From assembly GCA_016293865.1 (NCBI GenBank), contig JAEDDG010000006.1, positions 1 to 64,000 on the forward strand: a stretch of 64,000 nucleotides of DNA, given 5' to 3'. The stretch comes from Oscillospiraceae bacterium (lineage in GTDB: Bacteria; Bacillota; Clostridia; Oscillospirales; Oscillospiraceae). Position numbers and translations under genes: made by a program. Positions 41,833 to 50,678 of this stretch are shown in pieces; within the stretch, counting starts at the first letter, position 1; the number at the start of each line of letters is the position of its first letter. The notes below the pieces were generated by a model, which worked only from the letters and a program-made list of their open reading frames with translations, was not told the origin of the DNA and searched no databases.

Positions 41833-43734
41833 TTACAGCTTGTGCATCTTCATTTTATATTTCCCGACAATTTTCGTGCCTTCGTAGAGGATCATTGTCC
41901 ATTCTGTCGCCGCAATCACATTGCAGTCTGCCTTGACTGTCAAATCCATGTCCCTGGAAATATCCAGCTCAGCAGCGGCGCCCAACACCCACGCGTGCGT
42001 CAGGCTCGGAAAACTGAAAAACAGCGAATGCCCGCCGTGGCTCAGGGGAATGGAAATTGTGTCGTCAATTCGCATTTCATAGGTGTCTGACTGATCCACT
42101 CTGATATGTAACTTTGCGACCGCGCCTGCCCATTGCTTCATTCTTGTCAGCGTCAGCCTGTGCATTCCGTCCGTCTCAGAATGGGAATTTTCGTTGGAAC
42201 CGTCCGCACAGGCGCCGGAATTGTCCGGATGTCCCGCAGGGATCGAATATCTGCCTGTCTGTTGATTCGCAGTGCTGTGCTGATCAAGCACTTTTTCCAG
42301 GTCCTTTTTTATATCCTTTCCCTTTTCAACACACCCGCCCAAAAATGCCTGTGCACTGGAATACCCTTTCCTTGCCGTTTTGCGCACCCATTTTGCAGTC
42401 TGATCCCAGGTCTGCTCATTGGCCGCAGACGTCTGCCTCTTTGCGGCGCCGCCCGCGTTTTCGGCGCTGCCGGAGCTCTCTGATTCTTCCGTCCGGGACT
42501 CCTCCGCAGTGTCTTCCTGTCTGAGCAGCAGTTTGCTGTAAATCAGTCCCAGAGACACTGTCATCTGCGGATTGGGCAGGCCGATCGTGCGGCTTTTATC
42601 TCTCCGCACTGCTGCCAGCATCGGATGCTCCAGATACCCAGCCATCGTCCCGTCGATGATCTCCCGGGCAAAGTACCACGCGCTGTGACCGCCCGTAAGA
42701 ATCACAAGGTCAACGCCGACGGCGGCAAAATCCGGATCAAGTGCCGCCGTCCTGTCCAGGCAGCACCGCACCAGATGCGCATAATCCTGCAGACCGCCGC
42801 ATATCAGCTTCTCAAAAGCCGACCGGTCGAAGGCAGGGAACCCGCTGCTGAGCATCTGTGCACAGGCGGAAATATATGCGCAGGTGGTCACTGGTTTTCC
42901 GGCCGCCAGTGTAACCGAGACATTCCGTTCTTTCCACAGTTTTGCCTGTCCCGGGCTCGCCGCAAATTGGTGGGCAATGACGGCCAGTTCCGGATTCAGC
43001 GCTTTATTCAGATAATCCTCCACATACTTTTCCAGTGCCGTGTCGATCTCACGGCCGCCGAAAGTGGGCTCATCAGCGCTCTGGGGCCAGTTGGTCACCA
43101 GACCGACACCGAGACTTCCGTCCTCACCAAACTGATACCGGCACACCGCCAGATCGGTGGTGCCGGCGCCCATATCGATCAGCATCAGATAACCGGTTCT
43201 GCCGGTACTGAGCAGATTGCTCCCCGCGTTCTGACAAAGCACAGTGGAAACGGCGGCAGCCGCTTCGTCAACGCCTGTGACATTCCGGAACCCAGCCGCA
43301 CGCGCCGCCTCCAGCATGAAGGCGGCAGTCTCCGCCTGCCACTTGACCGGATAGGAAACGATGGTTTCTTCCGTATCATCCGCCGCGCCGAGATTGCCGG
43401 CCTGCTGTGCATATGTCGTGTAAAGGAAGCAGAAAAATCTCTGTGTAATCCGCCGCGCCTCCTCCTGCTCGCGCGCATCCGGGCTTTCCAAACGCATTTT
43501 GAATTCCCTGTAAACACGCGCTCCGTCCAGCTGCTCGGCGGCTTTTTCCCCGAAATCGAACGAACCATCGGCATTCTCACGCACAATGGACGCCACATAA
43601 CCGCTGGACTCCCCATAATTGAACATGACGGGCATGTAGCTGAACGCATCTTCCACCGGCTGCCCGTCGTTGTATCGCTTGACGTTCATATAGGTGGTGC
43701 TGGTTCCGAAATCAATGCCAATCACTCTCTGCAT
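41833..43734 (-). CDS. Hsp70/actin-fold ATPase with unusual C-terminus
   Basis: A 633-aa protein. The nucleotide-binding domain has phosphate loop 1 IGIDFGTSTTY (5-15), connect-type ETIVSYPVKW, phosphate loop 2 LIDMGAGTTDLAV (about 186-198) and adenosine motif VILTGGHSAWYF (about 345). After about residue 400 there is a Glu/Ser-rich linker and then a beta-rich end of about 110 residues (HIRVDQSDTYEMRID, AELDISRDMDLTVKADC), which does not look like the DnaK substrate-binding domain. No DnaJ or GrpE gene is near. It is therefore a specialised Hsp70-like switch ATPase, probably with a partner among its operon neighbours. Confidence 0.82.
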   Translation of the reverse strand: MQRVIGIDFGTSTTYMNVKRYNDGQPVEDAFSYMPVMFNYGESSGYVASIVRENADGSFDFGEKAAEQLDGARVYREFKMRLESPDAREQEEARRITQRFFCFLYTTYAQQAGNLGAADDTEETIVSYPVKWQAETAAFMLEAARAAGFRNVTGVDEAAAAVSTVLCQNAGSNLLSTGRTGYLMLIDMGAGTTDLAVCRYQFGEDGSLGVGLVTNWPQSADEPTFGGREIDTALEKYVEDYLNKALNPELAVIAHQFAASPGQAKLWKERNVSVTLAAGKPVTTCAYISACAQMLSSGFPAFDRSAFEKLICGGLQDYAHLVRCCLDRTAALDPDFAAVGVDLVILTGGHSAWYFAREIIDGTMAGYLEHPMLAAVRRDKSRTIGLPNPQMTVSLGLIYSKLLLRQEDTAEESRTEESESSGSAENAGGAAKRQTSAANEQTWDQTAKWVRKTARKGYSSAQAFLGGCVEKGKDIKKDLEKVLDQHSTANQQTGRYSIPAGHPDNSGACADGSNENSHSETDGMHRLTLTRMKQWAGAVAKLHIRVDQSDTYEMRIDDTISIPLSHGGHSLFFSFPSLTHAWVLGAAAELDISRDMDLTVKADCNVIAATEWTMILYEGTKIVGKYKMKMHKL

Positions 43735-43845
43735 AGCGAATACTTCCCTTCGTTCATCCTGCTGTCAGTCTACACCGTTTCGGGGAGCGCCGCAGGAAAA
43801 AGTATTTTTACCCCGCAAAACAGGATTATTGGTAAACTTTTAATC

Positions 43846-44205
43846 TCAGCTGTGCTTATCGTCCACCAGATCGGACAGATGCTGGAAGTCATCCAGAAAC
43901 GCATCAATGCGGGACTTGTCAGAAAGGTACTCCGTGAGCTCCCGGTTGGTGCCTTTCTGCATGTAATAAAATGCTGCCAGATCACTGCCGCGGCGTGTGA
44001 CAATAAACCGGAGCCGACGGATACTGCCGTACTGATGCTCAAACAGAAAACCGGCCTCGTTATTGCTGCCACGGAAATTAAAGGACACCCTGTAATCGGG
44101 GAACACGCCCTTCTGGGGGATACAGTCTGAATCGCACAGCTTTTTGCAGCAGAAATCCATGCACTTCTCAACCAGAATACGGTTCGTCTCGCGGTCGGTC
44201 ATCAT
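43846..44205 (-). CDS. Unknown first protein of the Hsp70/HerA operon
   Basis: A 119-aa soluble protein (MMTDRETNRILVEKCMDFCC...). It carries a Cys-rich N-terminal stretch (CMDFCCKKLCDSDC) that could bind metal or be redox active, a strand-rich centre (RRLRFIVTRRGSDLAAFYY) and a helical acidic end. AGAAGG lies upstream. It is the promoter-proximal gene. The 111-bp gap to the Hsp70-like gene has no terminator that I can see. Family not recognised. Confidence 0.6.
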   Translation of the reverse strand: MMTDRETNRILVEKCMDFCCKKLCDSDCIPQKGVFPDYRVSFNFRGSNNEAGFLFEHQYGSIRRLRFIVTRRGSDLAAFYYMQKGTNRELTEYLSDKSRIDAFLDDFQHLSDLVDDKHS

Positions 44206-44253
44206 AAAGCCCTTCTCCCATTATGCTGATTTGTATAGAAATACTCATATTAA

Positions 44254-44282
44254 ATTATACTACGCAGAAAAAAAGATGTAAA
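44254..44282 (-). promoter_or_regulatory. Promoter of the eight-gene Hsp70/HerA operon
   Basis: On the minus strand TTTACA (44277-44282), 17-bp spacer, perfect TATAAT (44254-44259), 49 bp before the first start codon. No second promoter of similar quality was seen inside the operon. Confidence 0.7.
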
Positions 44283-44470
44283 TGTGGAAAAAACGCATCA
44301 TTTGCCGCCCGCAGCAAAAAAGGACAGCCCTGTATGATCCTGAAAGGCAATACAGAGCTGTTGACTATTCAATATCCGCATCCGGAAGCACACCGCGCTC
44401 AGCCGATGGATGGCCGCAATCCTGATGTAAAACCATCCGACACGATTTCCGTCGGCATTGCATCTGACAT

Positions 44471-44924
44471 AAAAACAGGCCCGGCAATATTTTGCCGGGC
44501 CTGTTTGAAAGCCGACTCAAACTCAGTGGATCTTTCTTGCGGTATAGGTGGTGTGCAGGAGCTCGTGAGCCTTGTGGCTGTTGGGCTCGCCCAGGTACTC
44601 GGCATAAATTGCCTTGACCTCGGGGTTCTCATGGCTCTTGCGCAGCGGCATGTTGGCATCTTCGCTGTAAAGGGCCTTTGCACGGTCAGCGCGCAGATCC
44701 GTGAAGTTGTGGACATAGCCGGGCTGATGAGGCTGACCGCCGCCGTTGACGCAGCCGCCGGGGCAGCACATGACTTCCACAAACTGATAATCCTTTTCGC
44801 CGGACTTGATCATATCCAGCAGCTTTGCAGCGTTGGCCAGGCCGGAAGTCACAGCGACCTTGACCTTGGTGCCGCCCAGGTCATACTCGGCTTCCTTGAT
44901 GGCCTCCGTGCCGCGGACTTCCTT
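44471..44924. repeat. 454-bp direct repeat, copy of the hydA 3' end
   Basis: This segment is identical as far as I compared to 47022-47475, in the same orientation and exactly 2551 bp away. It includes the hydA terminator hairpin and the last 133 codons. Identity breaks sharply at both edges (after CCTT on the right, before AAAAACAGG on the left). Confidence 0.92.
44473..44506 (-). terminator. Duplicated hydA terminator
   Basis: AAACAGGCCCGGCAA pairs with TTGCCGGGCCTGTTT; five T follow on the minus strand. Identical to the hairpin after the intact hydA. Confidence 0.75.
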
Positions 44925-44990
44925 TTCCCGCATCTCCAAAACCGCGCACGCTTTTTGCGTCAACGTTGGCCCATCTCTGCCGCTTTGCAT
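44523..44990 (-). pseudogene. Truncated duplicate of hydA (C-terminal 133 residues)
   Basis: The frame reads exactly as the C-terminus of HydA from EVRGTEAIKEAEYDLG to TARKIH, including the H-cluster motif CCPGGCVNGGGQP and the small-subunit-like end. The upstream part of the gene is replaced by unrelated sequence (MQSGRDGPTLTQK), so no catalytic domain can be made. It is a by-product of a duplication or integration event. Expression is unlikely to matter, although an ATG is present at 44990. Confidence 0.88.
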
Positions 44991-45023
44991 TCAATTTTAT
45001 GCCGGAATGCGCGGAAAATCAAG

Positions 45024-45058
45024 AAAAAACCGTCCTACCGGGGTCCGGCAGGACGGTT
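45024..45058 (-). terminator. Terminator of the lipoprotein gene
   Basis: AACCGTCCTgCCGG pairs with CCGGtAGGACGGTT, followed by a T-run on the minus strand. Confidence 0.7.
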
Positions 45059-45091
45059 GGATCCCTTTGCGTGTGGGAATGCGGAATCCGA

Positions 45092-45754
45092 TTAGCCAAA
45101 GTGCAGCTCCGCCACTTCTATGTCGAACCCGTCCGTCACAAGTTCTGGTAAATACTGAAGGCCCGGGGTACCATCAAAGGTATAGGCAATGTCGCCAATG
45201 ATGTAATAGAAATGGCTGCCATTGAGCGCAAGATAAAGCGGCGTTTCCGGACTTGTGAGATGCGCGATACACGCAAGCGCTTGTCGATACGCGTCAGAGG
45301 CGTCTATATGCGGTTCACACACTTCGCCGCCAAGGGACGCCAGCTCCAGGAAATACTTGCATTTCCCGCTTTCTGCATCCACCAGCGGCACAAGAAACCG
45401 TCCTAAAAGTACGCCTTTCCCGTCCGGGTCAGAATATAGCTCTTCATGCTGGAACTTGGCGATAGCGGGACCGGGCGTAAGACCCTTATAAAAGCCGTAC
45501 GGATCTTCCTGCAAGAACCACTCAACCGCGTTTTGAAAGTCTTCCGGCAGCGGATAGGTCGCCGCGTAAAGGGCTGCTGCAGGTGCATCCTCCAGTTCAA
45601 GCGCCTGGACGGTATACACGGGGTTTTTGGCTTTGGTGATACCTGTAGAATAGCCGTCCCCTTTCTCCTCGCTTTCCACCGCTTCAAACTGCCCACAGGC
45701 TGTCAGAAGAAGCAGGCACGCCGCGAGAAGGAGGATGCGGCTGATTTTATTCAC
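45092..45754 (-). CDS. Lipoprotein of unknown function
   Basis: A 220-aa secreted lipoprotein with lipobox LLLTAC (lipid-linked Cys about 20). The mature part is soluble and aromatic-rich (DPYGFYKGLTPGPAIAKF, FLELASLGGEVCEPH, GSHFYYIIGDIAYTF). No family recognised. It lies 24 bp after the papain-like protease gene on the same strand, and a terminator follows; the two form the cargo between the hydA repeat copies. It might be an inhibitor, chaperone or binding partner of the protease. Confidence 0.7.
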   Translation of the reverse strand: MNKISRILLLAACLLLLTACGQFEAVESEEKGDGYSTGITKAKNPVYTVQALELEDAPAAALYAATYPLPEDFQNAVEWFLQEDPYGFYKGLTPGPAIAKFQHEELYSDPDGKGVLLGRFLVPLVDAESGKCKYFLELASLGGEVCEPHIDASDAYRQALACIAHLTSPETPLYLALNGSHFYYIIGDIAYTFDGTPGLQYLPELVTDGFDIEVAELHFG

Positions 45755-45778
45755 ATGATCACACCCCTCTCACAAAAA

Positions 45779-46836
45779 TCAGTATACTGATGCATACCAT
45801 GTGGTATAAGTAAGGGATCCGCCATTGTAGTAAAAGCTTCCGCCGGTCGTACCGGTTCCATAGCGCAGCGAATTGTAGTTCGGGTCCCTGAAGCCATACG
45901 TTAATGACGTCCCACTCTTGGAGATGTATCTCAACACAATTGCATGCTTAACATTTCCATTTATCATACGGACAATGATTGGCTTATCATAGGTATCCAT
46001 CTGCACATAAGCAGCTGTCGCATCCATTGCAGAAGACACATGGGTCGCAGTCATACCGCAATGACTATACGCCCGCGTATACCAAATATTCTCACCCGCT
46101 GGTGTCCCGCCATAAAGATTAACCAGCGCATTATAGGTATTCTTTGCGGTATAAGACACGCCCATGCGGTATTGGCAGATCATCGCGACACAAGCCGCCC
46201 AACAGATTCCTTTTCCGTTAACTGAGTCATTTGCTACATACGGAACATTCAGACCAACACTGAAATCCACATCTCTTGTGGTCACGTGCTTGGCTGCGGC
46301 GACATCGGCATTTTCGATTGCTGTTTCCTGCAACACCGGCGCGACACGGGGATATGCGGAAATGCTTCTATTGAGCAGGGCATCCGAATTTCCCGCCGTC
46401 AGCAGGGCATTGCCTGCCGCAGTCTGCAGGATGAGCATTTCACTCTCGGCCACCAGCGCCATAGGCGCGCCGCCGGAGAGCGCCGCTTCCACGTCCGCAT
46501 TGTCGTCAAAGCCAAAGTTCGAAGAATACTGACCGTTTATATAGGTCACGAACAGGTTCGCGATGTAATCCCCGTCATCTGTGACAAAATAAGTCCGGGC
46601 GTTGGAGTCGTTATGGCCGTGGACGACATAGCCTTGTGACACTGCAATTTCACCGTACACATTGTCATTTTCGAGGCTCAAATAATGCGGCAAAACACTC
46701 TGCACATACGCATCCATCGCACTTTCATTCAACACTGTGTCGGCTTCGCTGCCATCCGTGGCGCCGGCAAAGGGCACAGACATCAGCAGCATGATCACGC
46801 ATAAAACCAGGCTGAAAAGCCCTCACATTTTTTCAT
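45779..46836 (-). CDS. Secreted papain-like cysteine protease with frameshifted leader
   Basis: The mature part (about 320 aa) ends in a papain-like domain: GKGICWAACVAMICQY (catalytic Cys), NVKHAIVLRYIS (His) and FRDPNYNS (Asn/Asp). An N-terminal propeptide-like region has QGYVVHGHNDSNARTYF. The obvious start, ATG 46836 with GGAGAAAG upstream, gives MKKCEGF and then loses frame; adding one base near 46822 would join it to LFSLVLCVIMLLMSVPFAGA, a complete signal peptide. As read, translation could begin only inside the signal (GTG 46798 or ATG 46792). It is either a recent inactivating mutation or a sequence error. Confidence 0.7.
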
Positions 46837-46941
46837 TTCTTTCTCCTTTCCGTTCGTCATCCGTTTCTTTCCGCTTCCATGAGACTGCCGGAGAAAACAT
46901 GGGAATCACCTTATTTTACACATACGCTTGCCCCCAAATTC

Positions 46942-46969
46942 AGTATAACATATTGTGCAATTTTATCAA
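46942..46969 (-). promoter_or_regulatory. Promoter of the protease/lipoprotein pair
   Basis: On the minus strand TTGATA (46964-46969), 16-bp spacer, TATACT (46942-46947), about 105 bp before the ATG. Confidence 0.5.
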
Positions 46970-47021
46970 TATATATTCTGTATTTTAATTATTTTTCTCC
47001 AATTTGACACTTTCCTAAATA

Positions 47022-47475
47022 AAAAACAGGCCCGGCAATATTTTGCCGGGCCTGTTTGAAAGCCGACTCAAACTCAGTGGATCTTTCTTGCGGTATAGGT
47101 GGTGTGCAGGAGCTCGTGAGCCTTGTGGCTGTTGGGCTCGCCCAGGTACTCGGCATAAATTGCCTTGACCTCGGGGTTCTCATGGCTCTTGCGCAGCGGC
47201 ATGTTGGCATCTTCGCTGTAAAGGGCCTTTGCACGGTCAGCGCGCAGATCCGTGAAGTTGTGGACATAGCCGGGCTGATGAGGCTGACCGCCGCCGTTGA
47301 CGCAGCCGCCGGGGCAGCACATGACTTCCACAAACTGATAATCCTTTTCGCCGGACTTGATCATATCCAGCAGCTTTGCAGCGTTGGCCAGGCCGGAAGT
47401 CACAGCGACCTTGACCTTGGTGCCGCCCAGGTCATACTCGGCTTCCTTGATGGCCTCCGTGCCGCGGACTTCCTT
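47022..47475. repeat. 454-bp direct repeat, copy inside intact hydA
   Basis: Partner of 44471-44924. This copy is continuous with the full-length hydA gene, so it is the parental or reconstituted copy. Confidence 0.92.
47024..47057 (-). terminator. Terminator of the hydrogenase operon
   Basis: AAACAGGCCCGGCAA pairs with TTGCCGGGCCTGTTT around a short AT loop, followed by T-rich sequence on the minus strand. Confidence 0.75.
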
Positions 47476-48831
47476 GAAGTCAACAGACGGGCACTCCTTG
47501 CCGGTGACCACTTCGTACACTGTACGCAGCGCAGCTTCCATAACGCCGCCAGTTGCACCGAAGATGTGGCCGGCGCCGGAGGCAATACCCAGGAAGGGAT
47601 CGCACTCTTCATCCGGCAGATCGGTGAAGATGATGCCGGACTGCTTGATCATCTTGGCCAGCTCACGGGTGGTGATGGAAATATCGATGTCGGGCACGCC
47701 GTTTCTGCCGAGCTCGGGTCTTGCAGCCTCGAACTTCTTGGCGGTGCAGGGCATAATGGAAACGACAACCATATCAGCAGGATCGATGCCGGCCTTTTCC
47801 GCATAGTAGGACTTGGCCAGAGCGCCGAACATACCCTGGGGGCTCTTGCAGGAGGACAGGTTCTCGATCATATCGGGATAATAAGTCTCGCAGAACTTAA
47901 CCCATCCGGGAGAGCAGGAGGTAATCATCGGCAGCTTTCCGCCGTTCTTCAGACGGCTGATCAGTTCGGTGCCTTCTTCCATAATGGTCACGTCGGCAGC
48001 GTTGTCAACGTCAAACACCTTGTCAAAGCCCAGGCGGCGCAGGGCGGCAATCATCTTGCCTTCCACATTGGTGCCGATGGGCATACCGAAGCTCTCGCCC
48101 AGCTGTGCGCGGACGGAGGGAGCCGGAGCCACGACCACATGCTTGGTGGGATCTGCAAGCGCTTTCCAGACCTTGTCCGTATCGTCGCGCTCGGTCAGAG
48201 CGCCGGTGGGACATACGCTGATGCACTGGCCGCAGTTGATGCAGGCCGTGTTGGCAAGCGGCATATCGAAGGCGCTGCCCACATGGGTGTCATAACCGCG
48301 CTCGTTGGTGCCGATGACGCCGACAAACTGATTCTTCTGGCAGACGGCCACGCAGCGGCGGCAGAGAATGCACTTGGAGTTGTCACGGATCAGATGAATC
48401 GCAGAGTCATCGATATCCGGCTCACGGGTGCATGCGCCGTATTTCTTCTGGTCCACATCATACTCGCGGCAGAGGGTCTGCAGCTCGCAGTCCGTGGAAC
48501 GGTTGCAGGACAGGCAGTCCATTCTGTGGTTGGAAAGCATCAGTTCCAGCGTACGCTTACGTGCCTGGCGGAGCTTGGGCGTGTTTGTCTGCACTTCCAT
48601 TCCGTCGCTGACAGGCTGCACACAGGCGGCAGCCCAGGCACGGGCAGGACGGCCGCGGCCGTCATTGGTGATTTCGCAAAGGCACATACGGCAGGCGCCG
48701 ATGGCGTTAATGTCCTTCAGGTAGCACAGAGTGGGTATGCGGATACCAGCAGCCTGAGCAGCCTCCAGAACGGTAGAATTTTCGGGGACCTCAACGGTCA
48801 CGCCGTTAATTGTAACTTTAACAGTACTCAA
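47074..48831 (-). CDS. hydA: [FeFe] hydrogenase catalytic subunit (HydA of HydABC)
   Basis: A 585-aa enzyme. A 2Fe-2S domain (Cys 36, 47 and 50) is followed by a His/Cys 4Fe-4S domain (DCLSCNRSTDCELQ) and two ferredoxin clusters (CILCRRCVAVC, CINCGQCISVCPTG). The H-cluster domain has L1 ITSCSPGWVKF, L2 IMPCTAKKF and L3 EVMCCPGGCVNGGGQP, then the small-subunit-like C-terminus. The start is TTG 48831 with AAGGAG 9 nt upstream. With HydB and HydC it should form the NADH- (and ferredoxin-) linked, probably electron-bifurcating, trimeric hydrogenase. Its last 454 bp are duplicated downstream. Confidence 0.93.
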   Translation of the reverse strand: MSTVKVTINGVTVEVPENSTVLEAAQAAGIRIPTLCYLKDINAIGACRMCLCEITNDGRGRPARAWAAACVQPVSDGMEVQTNTPKLRQARKRTLELMLSNHRMDCLSCNRSTDCELQTLCREYDVDQKKYGACTREPDIDDSAIHLIRDNSKCILCRRCVAVCQKNQFVGVIGTNERGYDTHVGSAFDMPLANTACINCGQCISVCPTGALTERDDTDKVWKALADPTKHVVVAPAPSVRAQLGESFGMPIGTNVEGKMIAALRRLGFDKVFDVDNAADVTIMEEGTELISRLKNGGKLPMITSCSPGWVKFCETYYPDMIENLSSCKSPQGMFGALAKSYYAEKAGIDPADMVVVSIMPCTAKKFEAARPELGRNGVPDIDISITTRELAKMIKQSGIIFTDLPDEECDPFLGIASGAGHIFGATGGVMEAALRTVYEVVTGKECPSVDFKEVRGTEAIKEAEYDLGGTKVKVAVTSGLANAAKLLDMIKSGEKDYQFVEVMCCPGGCVNGGGQPHQPGYVHNFTDLRADRAKALYSEDANMPLRKSHENPEVKAIYAEYLGEPNSHKAHELLHTTYTARKIH

Positions 48832-48848
48832 TTCTTTCAGCTCCTTCC

Positions 48849-50663
48849 TTATCTCTTGGAAATCGCGCCAAACTTGCACTTTTCAACGCATGCGCCGCAC
48901 TTGATGCACTTCTTGGCATCAATAATCATTGCGGGCAGCTTCTTACCGGGCGCAATATAATCAGTCTTGCTGATCGCGCCGGCGGGGCACTGTCTTGCGC
49001 ACATGCCGCAGCCGATGCACTTGTCGCGGTCAATGACATAAGCGAGGAGCTTCTTGCAGACGCCGGCAGGACATTTCTTATCCACAACGTGTGCAATATA
49101 CTCGTCACGGAAATACTTCATTGTAGACAGAACCGGGTTCGGGGCGGTCTGGCCCAGTGCGCACAGGGAGTTGGCCTTCAGATGGTAGCACAGCTCTTCC
49201 ATCTCATCCAGCATTTCCAGCGTGCCGCGACCCTCTGTGATCTCGGTCAGCATCTCCAGCAGGCGCTTGGTGCCGATCCGGCAGGGCGTGCACTTACCGC
49301 AGGACTCATCCACCGTGAACTCCAGGAAGAACTTTGCGATATCGACCATGCAGGTGTCCTCGTCCATGACGATCAGGCCGCCGGAACCCATCATGGCGCC
49401 GATTGCAGTCAGGTTGTCATAGTCGATGGGCGTGTCGATCAGGGATGCCGGGATGCAGCCGCCGGAGGGGCCGCCTGTCTGCGCAGCCTTGAACTTCTTG
49501 CCGTTGGGGATACCGCCGCCGATGTCTTCAATAATCTCGCGCAGCGTGGTGCCCATGGGGATTTCCACAAGGCCGGTATTGTTGATCTTACCGACAAGGC
49601 AGAAGACCTTGGTGCCCTTGGATTTCTCGGTACCCATGGATGCGAACCAGTCGGCGCCGTTGAGAATGATTCTCGGAATATTGGCGTAAGTCTCAACGTT
49701 GTTGAGGATGGTGGGCTTTGCAAACAGACCCTTGACAGCCGGGAACGGCGGACGGGGTCTGGGCTCGCCGCGGTGGCCTTCAATGGAGGTCATCAGCGCG
49801 GTTTCCTCACCGCAGACAAACGCACCGGAACCAAGGCGCAGATCGATATCGAAATCGAAGCCTGTTCCGAAGATATCCTTGCCCAAAAAGCCCATTTCAC
49901 GGGACTGCTGGATGGCGATCTGCAGTCTGTGAATTGCGATGGGATACTCGGCACGGACATATATGTAACCCTGATGTGCGCCGATGGCATAACCGGCGAT
50001 GGTCATTGCTTCCAGAACAACATGCGGGTCGCCTTCCAGAACGCTGCGGTCCATGAATGCGCCGGGGTCGCCTTCGTCGGCGTTGCAGCAGACGTATTTC
50101 ACAGGCGCGGGCGCGCTGGCGAATTTCCACTTCATGCCGGTGGGGAAGCCTGCGCCGCCGCGGCCGCGCAGTCCGGACTTCAGAATCGTATCGATCACTT
50201 CTTCGGGCTTCATGGTGGTGAGCACGCGGCCCAGCGCTTCATAGCCGTCCACAGCGATATACTCTTCAATCTTCTCCGGGTTGATCACACCGCAGTTACG
50301 CAGAGCGACACGGTGCTGCTTTGCATAAAAACGCGTATGATTGAGGTTTTTAATGGTATTGTCGTCCTGAATGGTTTCCTGGAAAAGAAGTCTTTTGACG
50401 ATTCTGCCCTTGAGGATATGCTCGTCAATGATTTCCTTGCAGTCTTCGGGCGTCACACGGGAATAAAACGCGCCTTCGGGATAGACAATCATGATCGGGC
50501 CCAGCGCACAGAGGCCGAAGCAGCCGGTCTTGACTACCTTAACTTCTTTATCAAGGCCCTTGGCCTTCAGTTCATCTTCAAGTGCCGTGATAATCTCCGC
50601 GGAATGCGAGGAAGTACAGCCTGTACCGCCGCATACCAGGATATGAGATCTGACCATATCCAT
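48849..50663 (-). CDS. hydB: Hydrogenase NADH-binding subunit (HydB, NuoF-like)
   Basis: A 604-aa flavoprotein. Residues 1-95 are a 2Fe-2S thioredoxin-like domain (CGGTGC, TGCFGLC). The NuoF core has GLRGRGGAGFPTG (NADH), NADEGDPGAFMDR (FMN) and ESCGKCTPCRIG (4Fe-4S). Two ferredoxin clusters close the protein (CIGCGMCARQCP and CIKCGACVEKC). AAAGGAGG lies before ATG 50663. It takes electrons from NADH and passes them to HydA. It is 17 bp upstream of hydA. Confidence 0.94.
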   Translation of the reverse strand: MDMVRSHILVCGGTGCTSSHSAEIITALEDELKAKGLDKEVKVVKTGCFGLCALGPIMIVYPEGAFYSRVTPEDCKEIIDEHILKGRIVKRLLFQETIQDDNTIKNLNHTRFYAKQHRVALRNCGVINPEKIEEYIAVDGYEALGRVLTTMKPEEVIDTILKSGLRGRGGAGFPTGMKWKFASAPAPVKYVCCNADEGDPGAFMDRSVLEGDPHVVLEAMTIAGYAIGAHQGYIYVRAEYPIAIHRLQIAIQQSREMGFLGKDIFGTGFDFDIDLRLGSGAFVCGEETALMTSIEGHRGEPRPRPPFPAVKGLFAKPTILNNVETYANIPRIILNGADWFASMGTEKSKGTKVFCLVGKINNTGLVEIPMGTTLREIIEDIGGGIPNGKKFKAAQTGGPSGGCIPASLIDTPIDYDNLTAIGAMMGSGGLIVMDEDTCMVDIAKFFLEFTVDESCGKCTPCRIGTKRLLEMLTEITEGRGTLEMLDEMEELCYHLKANSLCALGQTAPNPVLSTMKYFRDEYIAHVVDKKCPAGVCKKLLAYVIDRDKCIGCGMCARQCPAGAISKTDYIAPGKKLPAMIIDAKKCIKCGACVEKCKFGAISKR

Positions 50664-50678
50664 TCGCTTGTTCCTCCT

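Noticed and set aside
47056..48960. A 634-codon open frame antisense to hydA
   Set aside because: It lies wholly opposite a confident gene, has a His/Gly/Ala-rich composition typical of reverse frames in GC-rich DNA, and lacks a ribosome site.
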